64,000 nucleotides of DNA from Pseudomonas sp. UBA1879 (GCF_002338065.1 NZ_DDHJ01000018.1:193873-257872); one strand, 5' to 3'; positions 34,238 through 43,687 are shown, counted from the stretch's first letter. Numbers and translations are program-made. The notes: generated from the sequence alone by a model not told the origin.

Positions 34238-36058
34238 TTAGCCTTTGGTCGCTGTCTGTTCGGCTTCTTCGTCCATCCGGTCGGATTCGAACAGTTCGCC
34301 CAATTCAGTACGGGCTTCCAGCGCGCTTTGCATTACCTTCGCCGCGTCGTCGTAGATCAGGTGCTGACGCTTGAGCACTTGCTCGTCATGACGCTTGAAG
34401 CGGTCGATGCGCGCGGCGGCCTGAGCCTCGGTCAAACCCAGCCCGATCAGCGTACGGCGGGTCATCTCGAGACTGGAATAGAACGTCTCGCGCACGGCTT
34501 GTGCGTCGAGGTCCAGCAGGCGATGCACGTGCTGCCGGTTACGCGCCCGGGCGATGATTTTCAGGTGTGGGTACAGCTTGCGCACCAACTCGGCGGTCTT
34601 GATGTTGGTGTCTGGATCGTCGGTCGCAATAACGAAGAATTCCGCTTGATCGACCTTGGCGGCGCGCAGGATTTCCGGCCGTAACGGATCGCCGTAGAAC
34701 ACCGGCACGTTGCCGAAACTGCGGGTGAATTCGATGGTTTCCACCGAAGTGTCCAACGCAATGAACGGGATCTGTTGCGCGCGCAGGATACGCGCCACGA
34801 TTTGCCCCATCCGGCCCATGCCTGCGATGACCACGCGGGGGTTGTCGGAATCGATGTCCTTGTATTCTTCCGGCACCTCCTTCACCACCGGTTTGGGCTT
34901 CATCCAGCGCGACATCACCAGCAACAGCGGCGGGGTCAGGGCCATGGACAAGGTAATGGTCAGCACCAGCGTGTCGTACAGCGTGGCATCGAAAAGCCCC
35001 TGATCGCGGCCAATCTTGAACACCACGAAGGCAAATTCGCCGCCCGCCGCCAACACCAGCCCCAGGCGCAGGGCGCTCTGTTTGGTCAGGCCCCCGGCGA
35101 ATCGGCCGACGAAAAACAGCAGCGGCAGCTTCAGGGCGATCAGCAGAACGGTCAGGGCCAACACAGTGACCGGGGAATTGACCAGCAAGCCGAGGTTGGC
35201 ACCCATCCCGACGCTGATGAAGAACAGCCCCAGCAGCAGACCCTTGAACGGCTCGATCTGCGATTCCAGCTCGTGGCGGTATTCGGAATCGGCCAGCAGC
35301 AGCCCGGCGAGAAACGCGCCCAACGCCATCGACACACCCACCAGATCCATCAAATACGCAGTGCCGATCACCACCAGCAGCGCGGTGGCCGTGGACACTT
35401 CCTGCAGCTTGGTCTTGGCGACGATGCGGAACACGGGTCGCAGCAAATAGCGCCCGCCGACCACGACCACGGCGATGCTGCCCAGCACCTGCAAACCATG
35501 ACGCAGGGAATCGCTGGAGGACGCATCGTGAGCGCCGCCCGCGAGCATTGGCACCAGCGCGATCAACGGGATCGCCGCGATGTCTTGAAACAGCAGAATC
35601 GCGAAGGCCAGGCGACCGTGGGGTGCGTTCAGCTCTTTGCGTTCGGCCAGGCTTTGCAGGCCAAACGCCGTGGACGACAGCGCCAGGCCCAGGCCCAGCA
35701 CCACGGCGCTGTTCAGCGGCTGGCCGAAGCCCAGAAGCGCCACGGTGCCGATCACCAGCCCTGTAAGCAGCACTTGCGCCAGACCGACGCCAAACACCGA
35801 CTTGCGCATGACCCACAAGCGTTTGGGCGACAGCTCCAGACCGATGATGAACAGCAGCAGAACCACGCCCAACTCGGAAATATGCGCCACGCTTTGCGGG
35901 TTGCCGATCAGGCCCAGGCCTGAAGGGCCAATGATTACGCCAGCGATCAAGTAGCCGATGACAGCGCCCAATTGCAGGCGCTTGGCCAGGGGAACGGTCA
36001 GAACGGCGGCAAGCAGAAACACGACTGCGGCCTGCAAAAGGCTGCCTTCATGGGGCAT
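34238..36058 (-). CDS. CPA2-family K+/H+ antiporter with RCK domain (KefC-like)
   Basis: The protein has 606 residues: 12-13 membrane segments (VIGYLIAGVIIGPSGLGLIG; the antiporter core GAFLAGLLLADSEYRHELES) followed by a cytoplasmic TrkA-N/RCK domain (VVIAGMGRMGQIVARIL, FVIATDDPDTNIKTAELVRK) and a charged tail. KefB/KefC/YbaL-type proteins exchange K+ for H+ under nucleotide or glutathione-adduct control. No kefF/kefG ancillary gene is adjacent. ATG 36058 follows AAGGAG. Confidence 0.93.
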   Translation of the reverse strand: MPHEGSLLQAAVVFLLAAVLTVPLAKRLQLGAVIGYLIAGVIIGPSGLGLIGNPQSVAHISELGVVLLLFIIGLELSPKRLWVMRKSVFGVGLAQVLLTGLVIGTVALLGFGQPLNSAVVLGLGLALSSTAFGLQSLAERKELNAPHGRLAFAILLFQDIAAIPLIALVPMLAGGAHDASSSDSLRHGLQVLGSIAVVVVGGRYLLRPVFRIVAKTKLQEVSTATALLVVIGTAYLMDLVGVSMALGAFLAGLLLADSEYRHELESQIEPFKGLLLGLFFISVGMGANLGLLVNSPVTVLALTVLLIALKLPLLFFVGRFAGGLTKQSALRLGLVLAAGGEFAFVVFKIGRDQGLFDATLYDTLVLTITLSMALTPPLLLVMSRWMKPKPVVKEVPEEYKDIDSDNPRVVIAGMGRMGQIVARILRAQQIPFIALDTSVETIEFTRSFGNVPVFYGDPLRPEILRAAKVDQAEFFVIATDDPDTNIKTAELVRKLYPHLKIIARARNRQHVHRLLDLDAQAVRETFYSSLEMTRRTLIGLGLTEAQAAARIDRFKRHDEQVLKRQHLIYDDAAKVMQSALEARTELGELFESDRMDEEAEQTATKG

Positions 36059-36271
36059 TGGGGACTCCTTTGAACGACGGGTAAATGCGTAAAGCGAACG
36101 TAAAGTGCGGGTATTAAACCACGGCCAAGCCACAGGGTTCAGTCATCGAGACACATCGCCGCAGCCTTGAGCGTGCGGGCGTGGGGTGCCAACCCAGGGG
36201 TGACAGCGTAAGATGTCGGGCTTGTTTGCGGCAGCGCAGACGATCTAGACCCGTTTTCAGGAACCTTTGTA

Positions 36272-36460
36272 ATGACCAACAAACAGCGTCTGATGTATTC
36301 GATCCTCATTGCCCTGAGCGTGCTGGTGATCATGCTTGGCCTGTCGCACCTGCAAGCCAGCGGCGTGCTCGACGAGAAGACATTTCAGTACATCGCGATC
36401 TTCGTGGCCGTGGTGGTCGTGGTGTTGAACGGCATTCTGCGACGCAAGGTCAAGCGCTGA
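36272..36460 (+). CDS. Small two-helix membrane protein, 62 residues
   Basis: Two hydrophobic segments (MYSILIALSVLVIMLGL and IAIFVAVVVVVLNGIL) flank a short polar loop, with a basic C-terminus (RRKVKR). AGGAA precedes the ATG. No family is recognised. It probably lies in the inner membrane. Confidence 0.72.
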   Translation: MTNKQRLMYSILIALSVLVIMLGLSHLQASGVLDEKTFQYIAIFVAVVVVVLNGILRRKVKR

Positions 36461-36628
36461 CCCGGCTGCACCGTCTGTGCACTCGAGGCCTACCGGCCGT
36501 AACGTCTGCTGACACTTCGCCGGTGAACATGCAGCACGCCGTTACAAAACCCCGGCTGAACTATCGCTTTGCGGGTGAACTCCAAAACTGCGCACGTTAA
36601 TAGCCCTAAAAGGGAAATGGAGTTCTAC

Positions 36629-36895
36629 ATGATCAAGACACTTACCGCTGCCGTCCTCGCCACCGCTGCTCTGGCCACCGCCCCGTTCGCCCTCGCGGAC
36701 AAGCCCGGAGCAGGCTGGATTACCATCGAGAAGGCCATCGAAAAAGCGAAGGCGTCCGGTTATACGGAGATCTACAAGATCGAAGCCGATGACAACGGCT
36801 ACTGGGAGGGCGAAGGCCGCAAGGCTGATAGCCTGACGTACGAATTCCGTATCGATGGCACCTCCGGCAATATCCTCCGCGATCAGAAAGACTGA
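36629..36895 (+). CDS. PepSY-domain periplasmic protein
   Basis: The 88-residue protein has a signal peptide (MIKTLTAAVLATAALATAPF ending ALA) and a single PepSY-like unit with ITIEKAIEKAKASGYTEIYK, WEGEGRK and YEFRIDGTSGNIL. PepSY units are thought to modulate secreted peptidases or sensors. The start at 36629 was chosen for the signal peptide; an upstream frame from 36569 has none. Confidence 0.85.
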   Translation: MIKTLTAAVLATAALATAPFALADKPGAGWITIEKAIEKAKASGYTEIYKIEADDNGYWEGEGRKADSLTYEFRIDGTSGNILRDQKD

Positions 36896-37007
36896 TCCAG
36901 TCAACCGGGAGCCCCATTCGGCGGCTCCCATCCGCTTCTCCCCACTTTACTCACCCCGCCAAATCCCACACCCTTGCGCCTCTTTTTCCCAAAGCAGGAA
37001 GCGCAGC

Positions 37008-37433
37008 ATGAGCGTGCGGATTGAATTCAAAAGCGACCCCACCGAGGACGAACGTCTTCAGATTCTCGAGCCGCTAAGGGCCTATAACGCGGCGAAAGCG
37101 GGGGATGGGCTGTCGGAAAAATTCGCCTTGTTTGTCAGGGATGACGTCACTGACGCCGTCATCGGCGGCTTGCATGGGCGCATGCTGTTCCGCTGGCTGT
37201 TCATCGAATTGCTGGTGGTACCTGAACACGCCCGCGGCCAACGGATAGGCAGTCAATTGATGGAAATGGCCGAGGATTATGCCCGTGAACGCCAATGCGT
37301 CGGCGTCTGGCTCGACACGTTCGATTTTCAGGCCCCCGAGTTTTATCGCAAACACGGCTATCAGTCATTCGGCGAACTCGATGATTATCCGCCCGGGCAC
37401 CGGCGTCTGTTCTTCCAGAAGCGACTGAGCTGA
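37008..37433 (+). CDS. GNAT-family N-acetyltransferase
   Basis: This 141-residue protein has GNAT motif A in LVVPEHARGQRIGSQLME and the C-terminal APEFYRKHGYQSFGELDDYP, close to the PhnO/YjdJ-like small acetyltransferases. The acceptor is unknown. AGGAAGCG lies before the ATG. The gap up to 37696 shows no other gene. Confidence 0.88.
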   Translation: MSVRIEFKSDPTEDERLQILEPLRAYNAAKAGDGLSEKFALFVRDDVTDAVIGGLHGRMLFRWLFIELLVVPEHARGQRIGSQLMEMAEDYARERQCVGVWLDTFDFQAPEFYRKHGYQSFGELDDYPPGHRRLFFQKRLS

Positions 37434-37696
37434 TCCTTGACTGAAAACGTGCTTGCCCACTGCGAACGGTACATTGATGCGCTGGCGTGAGGCTTGCAGG
37501 CCGAATGTAACGCAGGCCGGGGGTGTCTGCGCCGAGAGTGAGCGTCTGACAATCGGTGGCCTGATCCCCGACCCGGCAATACGCGCGAAGTGCAGTAACG
37601 GTGCGCAGTTTACCCCTGTGTTCGGCCACAGTACGCTGAGGCCCTGATTCACGCGCTGTTCGGCCTCTTCTTCCCCTCATCAAACCGGAGCTTCAG

Positions 37697-38728
37697 ATGT
37701 CTTCATCCCGAGATCCTGCTGACACTCAGACGATTTCCTACAGCGACTTGACCGACCTCCTGCGCCAAATCTTTTTGCGCCACGGCACATCGGCAGAAGT
37801 CGCCGGGGTGCTGGCGGAAAACTGCGCCAGTGCCGAGCGCGACGGCTCGCACAGCCACGGTATCTTCCGCATCAAAGGCTACCTGTCGTCATTGGCTTCG
37901 GAGTGGGTCAATGGCCGCGCCGTGCCAACGGTTGAGGACGTGGGCACCGGTTTCGTGAGGGTGGATGCCGCCGGAGGCTTCGCGCAGCCCGCGCTGCAGG
38001 CCGCTAAAGGATTGTTGATCGAGAAGGCGCGCAGCGCCGGGATTGCCATTCTGGCCATTCGCAATTCTCACCATTTCGCGGCGCTCTGGCCGGACGTCGA
38101 ACCTTTTGCGCAGGAAGGGCTTGTCGCGTTGAGTGTGGTCAACAGCATGACCTGCGTGGTCCCTCATGACGCGCAAAAACCGCTGTTTGGCACCAACCCG
38201 ATAGCCTTTGCGGCACCACGCGCCGGTGGACAGCCGATTGTATTCGACATGGCCACCAGCGCCATGGCCCACGGCGACGTGCAGATCGCAGCGCGGGAAG
38301 GGCGTCTTCTGCCGCCCGGCATGGGCGTCGACCGGGACGGTGAGCCGACTGAAGACCCGAAGGCGATTCTCGACGGAGGTGCGCTGCTGCCCTTTGGGGG
38401 CTATAAGGGTTCGGCGCTGTCGATGATGGTGGAACTGCTGTCAGCGGCCCTTACGGGAGGGCATTTCTCGTTCGAGTTCGACATGTCTAGCAAACCCGGC
38501 GCTCAGACACCTTGGACAGGCCAGACAATTATAGTCATCGATCCCGACAAGGGCAGCGGTCAGGCTTTTGCGCAACGCAGTGAAGAGCTTGTGCAGCAGA
38601 TGCACGGCGTCGGCCAACAGCGCATGCCAGGGGATCGACGTTATCAGCAGCGAGAAAAATCCCTTTCACACGGTATCGTGCTGAAGACAGACGATCTCTT
38701 GCGGCTCAAGGGCTTGGCGGGCGCTTAG
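37697..38728 (+). CDS. dpkA: Delta1-piperideine-2-carboxylate/pyrroline-2-carboxylate reductase
   Basis: This 343-residue NADPH-dependent enzyme of the malate/L-lactate dehydrogenase-like superfamily reduces cyclic imines formed from D-lysine and D-proline, giving L-pipecolate and L-proline. Hallmarks are ERDGSHSHGIFRI (catalytic His), RNSHHFAALWPDVEP, PLFGTNPIAFAAPR and GGALLPFGGYKGSALSMMVE. Length and sequence are very close to the characterised P. syringae enzyme as I remember it. It is a single gene here, with no adjacent D-amino-acid oxidase. Confidence 0.93.
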   Translation: MSSSRDPADTQTISYSDLTDLLRQIFLRHGTSAEVAGVLAENCASAERDGSHSHGIFRIKGYLSSLASEWVNGRAVPTVEDVGTGFVRVDAAGGFAQPALQAAKGLLIEKARSAGIAILAIRNSHHFAALWPDVEPFAQEGLVALSVVNSMTCVVPHDAQKPLFGTNPIAFAAPRAGGQPIVFDMATSAMAHGDVQIAAREGRLLPPGMGVDRDGEPTEDPKAILDGGALLPFGGYKGSALSMMVELLSAALTGGHFSFEFDMSSKPGAQTPWTGQTIIVIDPDKGSGQAFAQRSEELVQQMHGVGQQRMPGDRRYQQREKSLSHGIVLKTDDLLRLKGLAGA

Positions 38729-38812
38729 GCGAGCAGCCCCCTCCGGAGCGGTCGAGTCGCGCCAACGACCGCTCGTCGACTCAAGGCTTGCGTTTGGTCG
38801 TTCATGAAAATA

Positions 38813-38828
38813 CTGTATATCCAAACAG
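38813..38828 (+). promoter_or_regulatory. LexA-like SOS box CTGTATATCCAAACAG
   Basis: The box matches CTG-N10-CAG with an AT-rich centre (TATAT). It ends 23 nt before the ATG of the downstream hypothetical gene. Similar boxes lie at 43950 and 62290. Confidence 0.75.
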
Positions 38829-38851
38829 TATCGAGTGAAGAGGGATTGACC

Positions 38852-39064
38852 ATGCACATGAATCAAGCCGAAACCACCCTGTCGTTCCCGGCCCAGGCCT
38901 CGGAACAGTCCTTTAGTAGCGTGTGGGGCAATGAGATGCAGCGCGAGGATTTCCTGGCCTTGGCGGCAGGGGTTCGCCAGTTCAGCGTCGGTCTTGCGCA
39001 AATGGGTTTTGTGCCCGCCGGGCGCTCGTATTCGAGCGACGCGGTGCAGTCCACCCCGGAATGA
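38852..39064 (+). CDS. Hypothetical protein behind a LexA box, 70 residues
   Basis: The protein starts MHMNQAETTLSFPAQ and continues with a mixed-composition tail ending SDAVQSTPE. I recognise no family. AGAGGG lies 7 nt before the ATG at 38852. The SOS-type box 23 nt upstream implies DNA-damage induction. It has no membrane segment or signal peptide. It is not shown to be co-transcribed with any neighbour. Confidence 0.7.
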   Translation: MHMNQAETTLSFPAQASEQSFSSVWGNEMQREDFLALAAGVRQFSVGLAQMGFVPAGRSYSSDAVQSTPE

Positions 39065-39101
39065 TTGCCCGCAGGCTCGCTACGGGTCCGTTAGGTCAGG
39101 C

Positions 39102-39392
39102 TTAGTGATCGTATGAGGCGGGGGCGGTCACAGGAACCGTTTCAATGGCTGAACCATCGTCAGCTTCAGGCTGGCGCTTCTTGCCCGCTTTGATGAGGCC
39201 CACGGCGATCACCGTTCCGACCACCGACACCGCACACCAACTCAGCAAAAATGTAATCACGTCTGGTACTCCGAACTGCAGGAATCGGGTTGCCACGTCA
39301 ATGACAAGCTGTCCATCCGGGTTATCGGCCGGGTCGAGCGTTTCCTTGAGCCGAAAAGCGCGCAGCTTGAACAATTGTCGAATGATCCGCAA
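39102..39392 (-). CDS. Possible single-pass membrane protein
   Basis: This frame of about 96 residues has an amphipathic basic N-terminus, one hydrophobic segment (VPDVITFLLSWCAVSVVGTVIAVGL) and a charged tail. There is no ATG: the only upstream starts are TTG codons, and AGGGAG is badly spaced from the first. The composition looks coding, but the start and reality are unsure. It is divergent from the XRE regulator gene. Confidence 0.45.
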   Translation of the reverse strand: MRIIRQLFKLRAFRLKETLDPADNPDGQLVIDVATRFLQFGVPDVITFLLSWCAVSVVGTVIAVGLIKAGKKRQPEADDGSAIETVPVTAPASYDH

Positions 39393-39448
39393 CTCCCTAC
39401 GACCAATGGGGTCTTGGTTTAAACATAGTCAGATTCGGGGCCGCGCAC

Positions 39449-39799
39449 ATGAAAGATCTTGGATCACGCCTGAAAGAAGAACGTAAAAGCCTCGGACTTT
39501 CGCAACAGGAATTCGGTGCCATCGGCGGTGTTGAAGCCAATGCCCAAGGGAAATATGAAAGTGGCGAACGCATTCCACGTTCCGATTACCTGGCGGCGCT
39601 GGGTAAGAAAGGGGTTGACGTGCTGTACGTGCTCTCCGGTAAGCGCACCCCAATGGCCGCCGATTCCCTGAACGATGCCGAGCGGGCGATCATCACCCAC
39701 TACCGTGCATTGAGCGAAGACGATCAGGAGGCCATTTCACAGTTGGCAACGTCCCTCTCGGAATGTGCGATGGGGTCTGTCGTCGAGCAATCAGCCTGA
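39449..39799 (+). CDS. XRE-family helix-turn-helix protein
   Basis: The 116-residue protein has an N-terminal HTH (LGSRLKEERKSLGLSQQEFG, VEANAQGKYESGERIP) and a C-terminal helical part of about 60 residues with LNDAERAIITHYRALSEDDQ, the pattern of phage-type regulators of this class. It is probably a DNA-binding repressor. It lies just upstream of the ParD-like/Map pair (75 bp to the ParD start), with the palindromic operator between them, so it may control that pair or be controlled together with it. Confidence 0.85.
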   Translation: MKDLGSRLKEERKSLGLSQQEFGAIGGVEANAQGKYESGERIPRSDYLAALGKKGVDVLYVLSGKRTPMAADSLNDAERAIITHYRALSEDDQEAISQLATSLSECAMGSVVEQSA

Positions 39800-39830
39800 C
39801 GGCACAACCAGATCCATGGGTTGCGACAAA

Positions 39831-39858
39831 ATATACGAAACGTATATGCTTCGTATAT
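39831..39858. promoter_or_regulatory. Palindromic operator with three ATATACG/CGTATAT half-sites
   Basis: ATATACG-AAA-CGTATAT (39831-39847) is a perfect inverted repeat. The further element TTCGTATAT at 39850-39858 is the complement of ATATACGAA at 39831. It lies 16 nt before the ParD-like start, as is usual for autoregulated antitoxin-type DNA-binding proteins. Confidence 0.7.
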
Positions 39859-39874
39859 CAAACGCGAGGTACTC

Positions 39875-40125
39875 ATGGGACTGGTCAAAATTTCAGAACA
39901 GATGCACGCCAACATTCGCTCGGCGAGCGCCGCGCTGAGTCGCTCCATCAACGCCCAGGCGGAACACTGGATGCGGGTTGGCATGCTCGCTGAGTTGAAT
40001 CCAGGGTTGAATTATTCAGATATCTGCCAGCGGCTTATCCGCGCGGAAGCGTCAGGTCACACACTTTCAGGCGCACTGCCTGAAGCGCCGGCCGCCGGAG
40101 ACACGCACGTCCGGGGGGTGTCGCA

Positions 40126-40129
<4 letters not shown>
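39875..40129 (+). CDS. ParD-like family protein
   Basis: This 84-residue protein begins GLVKISEQMHANIRSASAAL and has a ribbon-helix-helix-like arrangement of the ParD-like antitoxin family, then a variable Ala/Pro-rich tail. GAGGT precedes the ATG. Its stop overlaps the start of the methionine aminopeptidase gene by 4 bp (ATGA), so it is the first gene of a tight two-gene unit. No ParE/RelE toxin is present next to it. Autoregulation through the palindrome is inferred. Confidence 0.82.
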
Positions 40130-40911
<782 letters not shown>

Positions 40912-41005
40912 AGCGGGAATGGGGGTTAGGGTCCGTGCCTATGACGAATAAAGTCACAATTGTCCGAGTGACGAAAAGCAGACTGAGCTTGTAGGCTTCT
41001 TCCCG

Positions 41006-41067
41006 TTCCCCTGTAGTGCTGCTGCTCGACCGGCTCATGGATGATCGAGCGTGCAGCACTTGGGGAG
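41006..41067. other. Long imperfect hairpin after map
   Basis: The arm TTCCCC-TGT-AGTGCTGC-T-GCTCGA pairs with TCGAGC-GT-GCAGCACT-T-GGGGAGA around a loop of about 15 nt. There is no T-run. It lies between the convergent map and 41104 genes and may be a 3' hairpin or a structured RNA. Confidence 0.5.
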
Positions 41068-41103
41068 AACACCAGTCTTTTCCCCTCAGGGGTAGTTTTC
41101 AGA

Positions 41104-41352
41104 TCAAAGCTGCTTGGCTGCTTCCACCCCGGCCGAACTCAGCTTGACCGGGTATTTGAGCGTACGCTCGCCTTTGGATGAGTTATCGACGCAGCCATCG
41201 TGAATCAGCCCGGCTTTCTGCAGATGTTCGAGGGTGTCCGCAACGGCGTTCTCCCCTCGATAATTGTCCAGAACTTCCTTCCCCAAACCCGCGGGATGAG
41301 CGTGCAGTAGACGTGTTAGAACCTCGTTTTTGAGCGCGTTATCGATGGACAT
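41104..41352 (-). CDS. Hypothetical protein, winged-helix-like, 82 residues
   Basis: This small soluble protein has LKNEVLTRLLHAHPAGLGKE, VADTLEHLQKAGLI and a strand pair SKGERTLKYPVKLS, which together look like a small wHTH domain. I do not recognise a named family. GAGGTAACT precedes the ATG at 41352. Confidence 0.72.
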   Translation of the reverse strand: MSIDNALKNEVLTRLLHAHPAGLGKEVLDNYRGENAVADTLEHLQKAGLIHDGCVDNSSKGERTLKYPVKLSSAGVEAAKQL

Positions 41353-41430
41353 AGTTACCTCGCGTTGCTGGTTTGATGAGCACTGCTAGTAAATACCGAC
41401 CACCTGATTTCCGGTTTGTTTGCACAATCC

Positions 41431-41661
41431 TCAGGCTCGCTTCCACTGAACCTGCGTGACTCCCAGCCCTTCAGCGTGCAGCATCGCCAGGCGCAAGGGC
41501 CCTGCGACGACGCTGCCATCAAGATTGCCCACGCCCGCATGCAGCGTAGCGAAATGCAGCGCCTCGCTTTCACACAAGTGGCTGGCATGGTGGCAGAAGT
41601 GTCGAGGTTCGCCTCGGAAACGGTAATGAATTTCAAAATCCCTGGAATCATTCATCGTCAT
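41431..41661 (-). CDS. DUF6555-like small protein
   Basis: The protein has about 76 residues. FEIHYRFRGEPRHF near the start, EALHFATLHAGVG in the middle and VTQVQWKRA at the end resemble Pseudomonas DUF6555 proteins (F-x-I-x-Y-R-x-x-GEP); this family call is from memory of the pattern. The start is uncertain: ATG 41661 or 41655, with no strong ribosome-binding site. Function is unknown. Confidence 0.65.
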   Translation of the reverse strand: MTMNDSRDFEIHYRFRGEPRHFCHHASHLCESEALHFATLHAGVGNLDGSVVAGPLRLAMLHAEGLGVTQVQWKRA

Positions 41662-41679
41662 GGGCCTGTTGGGCGTCAA

Positions 41680-42129
41680 ACGCCGGTCTGAAATATGTTC
41701 TTCCTTATGTACCTGACAGGGTGGCCGCTGATTGCTTCGGCGGTGCTGTCACTTCATTTCGAGATCAATACAGGCTGCACATTCACAAGCTGTCGGCCGG
41801 ACCGTATTGCCTGTTCTCTGCCTGAGACGGGTAGCCCGGCGCAGCGACAATGGGCTACCGACCGAGAGAGAATTGCACCGATTCATGTCATTTTGAATCG
41901 CTCGCCGATAAGCGGCCATGTGCCACATCTGTTTGGATGGCGGCATCCCCTCGACGCCAACTATCGATTTCAAACGTCCGCCAGATGGGGCAGGGCGGGC
42001 TTCATCATCAAGCCGACAGGTCGGCGATCTCGCTGACAGCTTTCTTCTAAAAAAGGCAATCTGATGGCCCGCATTCAGGCCAATTTCTGAAAAAATTCAG
42101 TTCTTTCAAGCGAGTGCGGGACAACGTGT
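41680..42129. other. Intergenic stretch with a leader-type hairpin
   Basis: No supportable gene lies here; a 113-residue plus-strand frame lacks a ribosome-binding site and coding character. Near its end CCCGCATTC (42068-42076) pairs with GAGTGCGGG (42112-42120) with an inner TTCTGA/TTCAG pair, just upstream of the gene at 42130. Confidence 0.5.
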
Positions 42130-42459
42130 ATGCGAAAGATGGGATTGGGTGTTGCAGCGTTTGTTTTACTGGTGGCGGCACATCCTGCAATGGCCCGTAA
42201 CGTCAGTAAGCAGGACGTCCAAGTGTGCAAATGGGGCGCGGGTATAGCCAGCACCGCGCAGCAATCGAAGCTGTCCGGGAAAACCTTGTACAGCCAGCGT
42301 AAAGAGCTTCAGGCGCAGACGTTTTCGCAGCCATGGATGCGCAAGATGGCGCTGGGCATTACCGAGCAAACGTACAAGAGTCCCTCCAGATTGAAACCTG
42401 CCGCGGTCAAGCAAACTTACTACGAGGGCTGCATTCAGCACGATCTGGCTCGTAAATGA
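42130..42459 (+). CDS. Exported hypothetical protein
   Basis: The 109-residue protein has a signal peptide (MRKMGLGVAAFVLLVAAHPAMA) and a mature part with two Cys (VQVCKWGAG, YEGCIQH) that may form a disulfide in the periplasm. No family is recognised. The gene has a structured leader but no clear Shine-Dalgarno, so translation may be weak or regulated. Confidence 0.75.
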   Translation: MRKMGLGVAAFVLLVAAHPAMARNVSKQDVQVCKWGAGIASTAQQSKLSGKTLYSQRKELQAQTFSQPWMRKMALGITEQTYKSPSRLKPAAVKQTYYEGCIQHDLARK

Positions 42460-42513
42460 CAAAGGTGGGACGCCGAGTTGTCAGTTGCGGCGTCCCGAAT
42501 ACAGCGTATTGAG

Positions 42514-43587
42514 TCAGTGGCAATTGGCAGCCAGGCGATAGTGCTGCGCTTCCGCCGCAGCGGCGTTGGCAAATTCAACGCGGTTCTTTTCGGACACCGT
42601 GTTGTACGACGGGCAGTCCGGGCGGTGATAGATCATCGTCTTTCTGTTCCCGCGGATCGCGACCGTCAGGTTTTTACCGCTGGGCCCTGCTGTCGTTGCA
42701 GGCCGCATCGGGTTAGGCACAGCCGAGGCTGGCGAGGCTCGCGATGCTGACGCCACCGCTAGGCGACCCTCGGCAAAACTCGCCCGGAAGAAGATCGGTG
42801 CATGGTCCGAAACGCTGTTACGTGCTTTGGTATTGGTCATTCCCAAATAGGCCGGGTATTTGAAGACCTTAACGTCGTTCGCCTTGATTGCAGATTGCTT
42901 GCTCACGAACACGTTGTCGTACAGGTTGGCGAACTTGCCGTCCGTGGTGGACAACGTCGACGCATCGTTCAGCACCAGTGGTCGCGCGGTTGCGTCCAGA
43001 AGGCTCCACGCCGGAGCATTTGGCGGGGTGTTGAAGTCGCCCATCAGCATGATCTGGTTGTTGCCCGGGTACGTGTCTTTCAGCCAGGTCCAGTAGCTGG
43101 AGAGCGCGTTAATTTCAGAAGCACGGTCCGCTTGATTCTTGCCATATAGGACATGCACCGTGGCCACCACAAAAGTCGTGTCGTCCTTGAGCGACCTGAA
43201 GCGGGCGGAATACGGCTCGCGTTCGAACGTGTCGCCGCGATCAAGGTAGGTCACGGCGCCGTCTTCATAGGCCACGAGGTCATCACGCCACACGAAACCG
43301 TACATTTCCTTGTAGGTTGATCGACCTACCGCATGCGAAGCCATGAAGCTCCAGTGCTTGCCTGTCTGCCGGGTCAGTTCCGTGGCAAGCGTGTTCAATG
43401 CCTCTTCACTCATGAGTTCCTGCACAGCAAGGAAATCAACGTTTTTGGCGACTTTCGCGATGCTCTGGAAATCCTTGTTGGGACGCACGCTCAGGTGTTC
43501 CAGATTCCAGGTGCCGATGTTGATGTCGGCAAATGCGTTTTGCAGGGAGATAGCAGCCAACAGGGCTAACAGGAAAACTCTAAGCAT
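42514..43587 (-). CDS. Secreted endonuclease/exonuclease/phosphatase-family protein
   Basis: The 357-residue protein has a signal peptide (MLRVFLLALLAAISLQNAFA) and an EEP fold with NIGTWNLEHL, VDFLAVQEL, LMGDFNTPP and SDHAPIFF (catalytic Asn/Asp and terminal Asp-His). A C-terminal extension of about 60 residues carries IYHRPDCPSYN with a terminal NC, the small Cys-bearing appendage common on secreted nucleases. Extracellular or periplasmic nuclease activity is likely; the DNA/RNA preference is not known. ATG 43587 was chosen. Confidence 0.9.
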   Translation of the reverse strand: MLRVFLLALLAAISLQNAFADINIGTWNLEHLSVRPNKDFQSIAKVAKNVDFLAVQELMSEEALNTLATELTRQTGKHWSFMASHAVGRSTYKEMYGFVWRDDLVAYEDGAVTYLDRGDTFEREPYSARFRSLKDDTTFVVATVHVLYGKNQADRASEINALSSYWTWLKDTYPGNNQIMLMGDFNTPPNAPAWSLLDATARPLVLNDASTLSTTDGKFANLYDNVFVSKQSAIKANDVKVFKYPAYLGMTNTKARNSVSDHAPIFFRASFAEGRLAVASASRASPASAVPNPMRPATTAGPSGKNLTVAIRGNRKTMIYHRPDCPSYNTVSEKNRVEFANAAAAEAQHYRLAANCH

Positions 43588-43687
43588 TGAATCCAACTAC
43601 GAAATGAAAAGACGGAAAACGAGGCACGGTCGTGGCTCGCCTGGCGAAGCGGCTAGTATTTTTTCGCGACGTATATCTGCGGGTGGA

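Noticed and set aside
41695..42036. 113-residue plus-strand frame
   Set aside because: No ribosome-binding site and irregular composition; no domain pattern.
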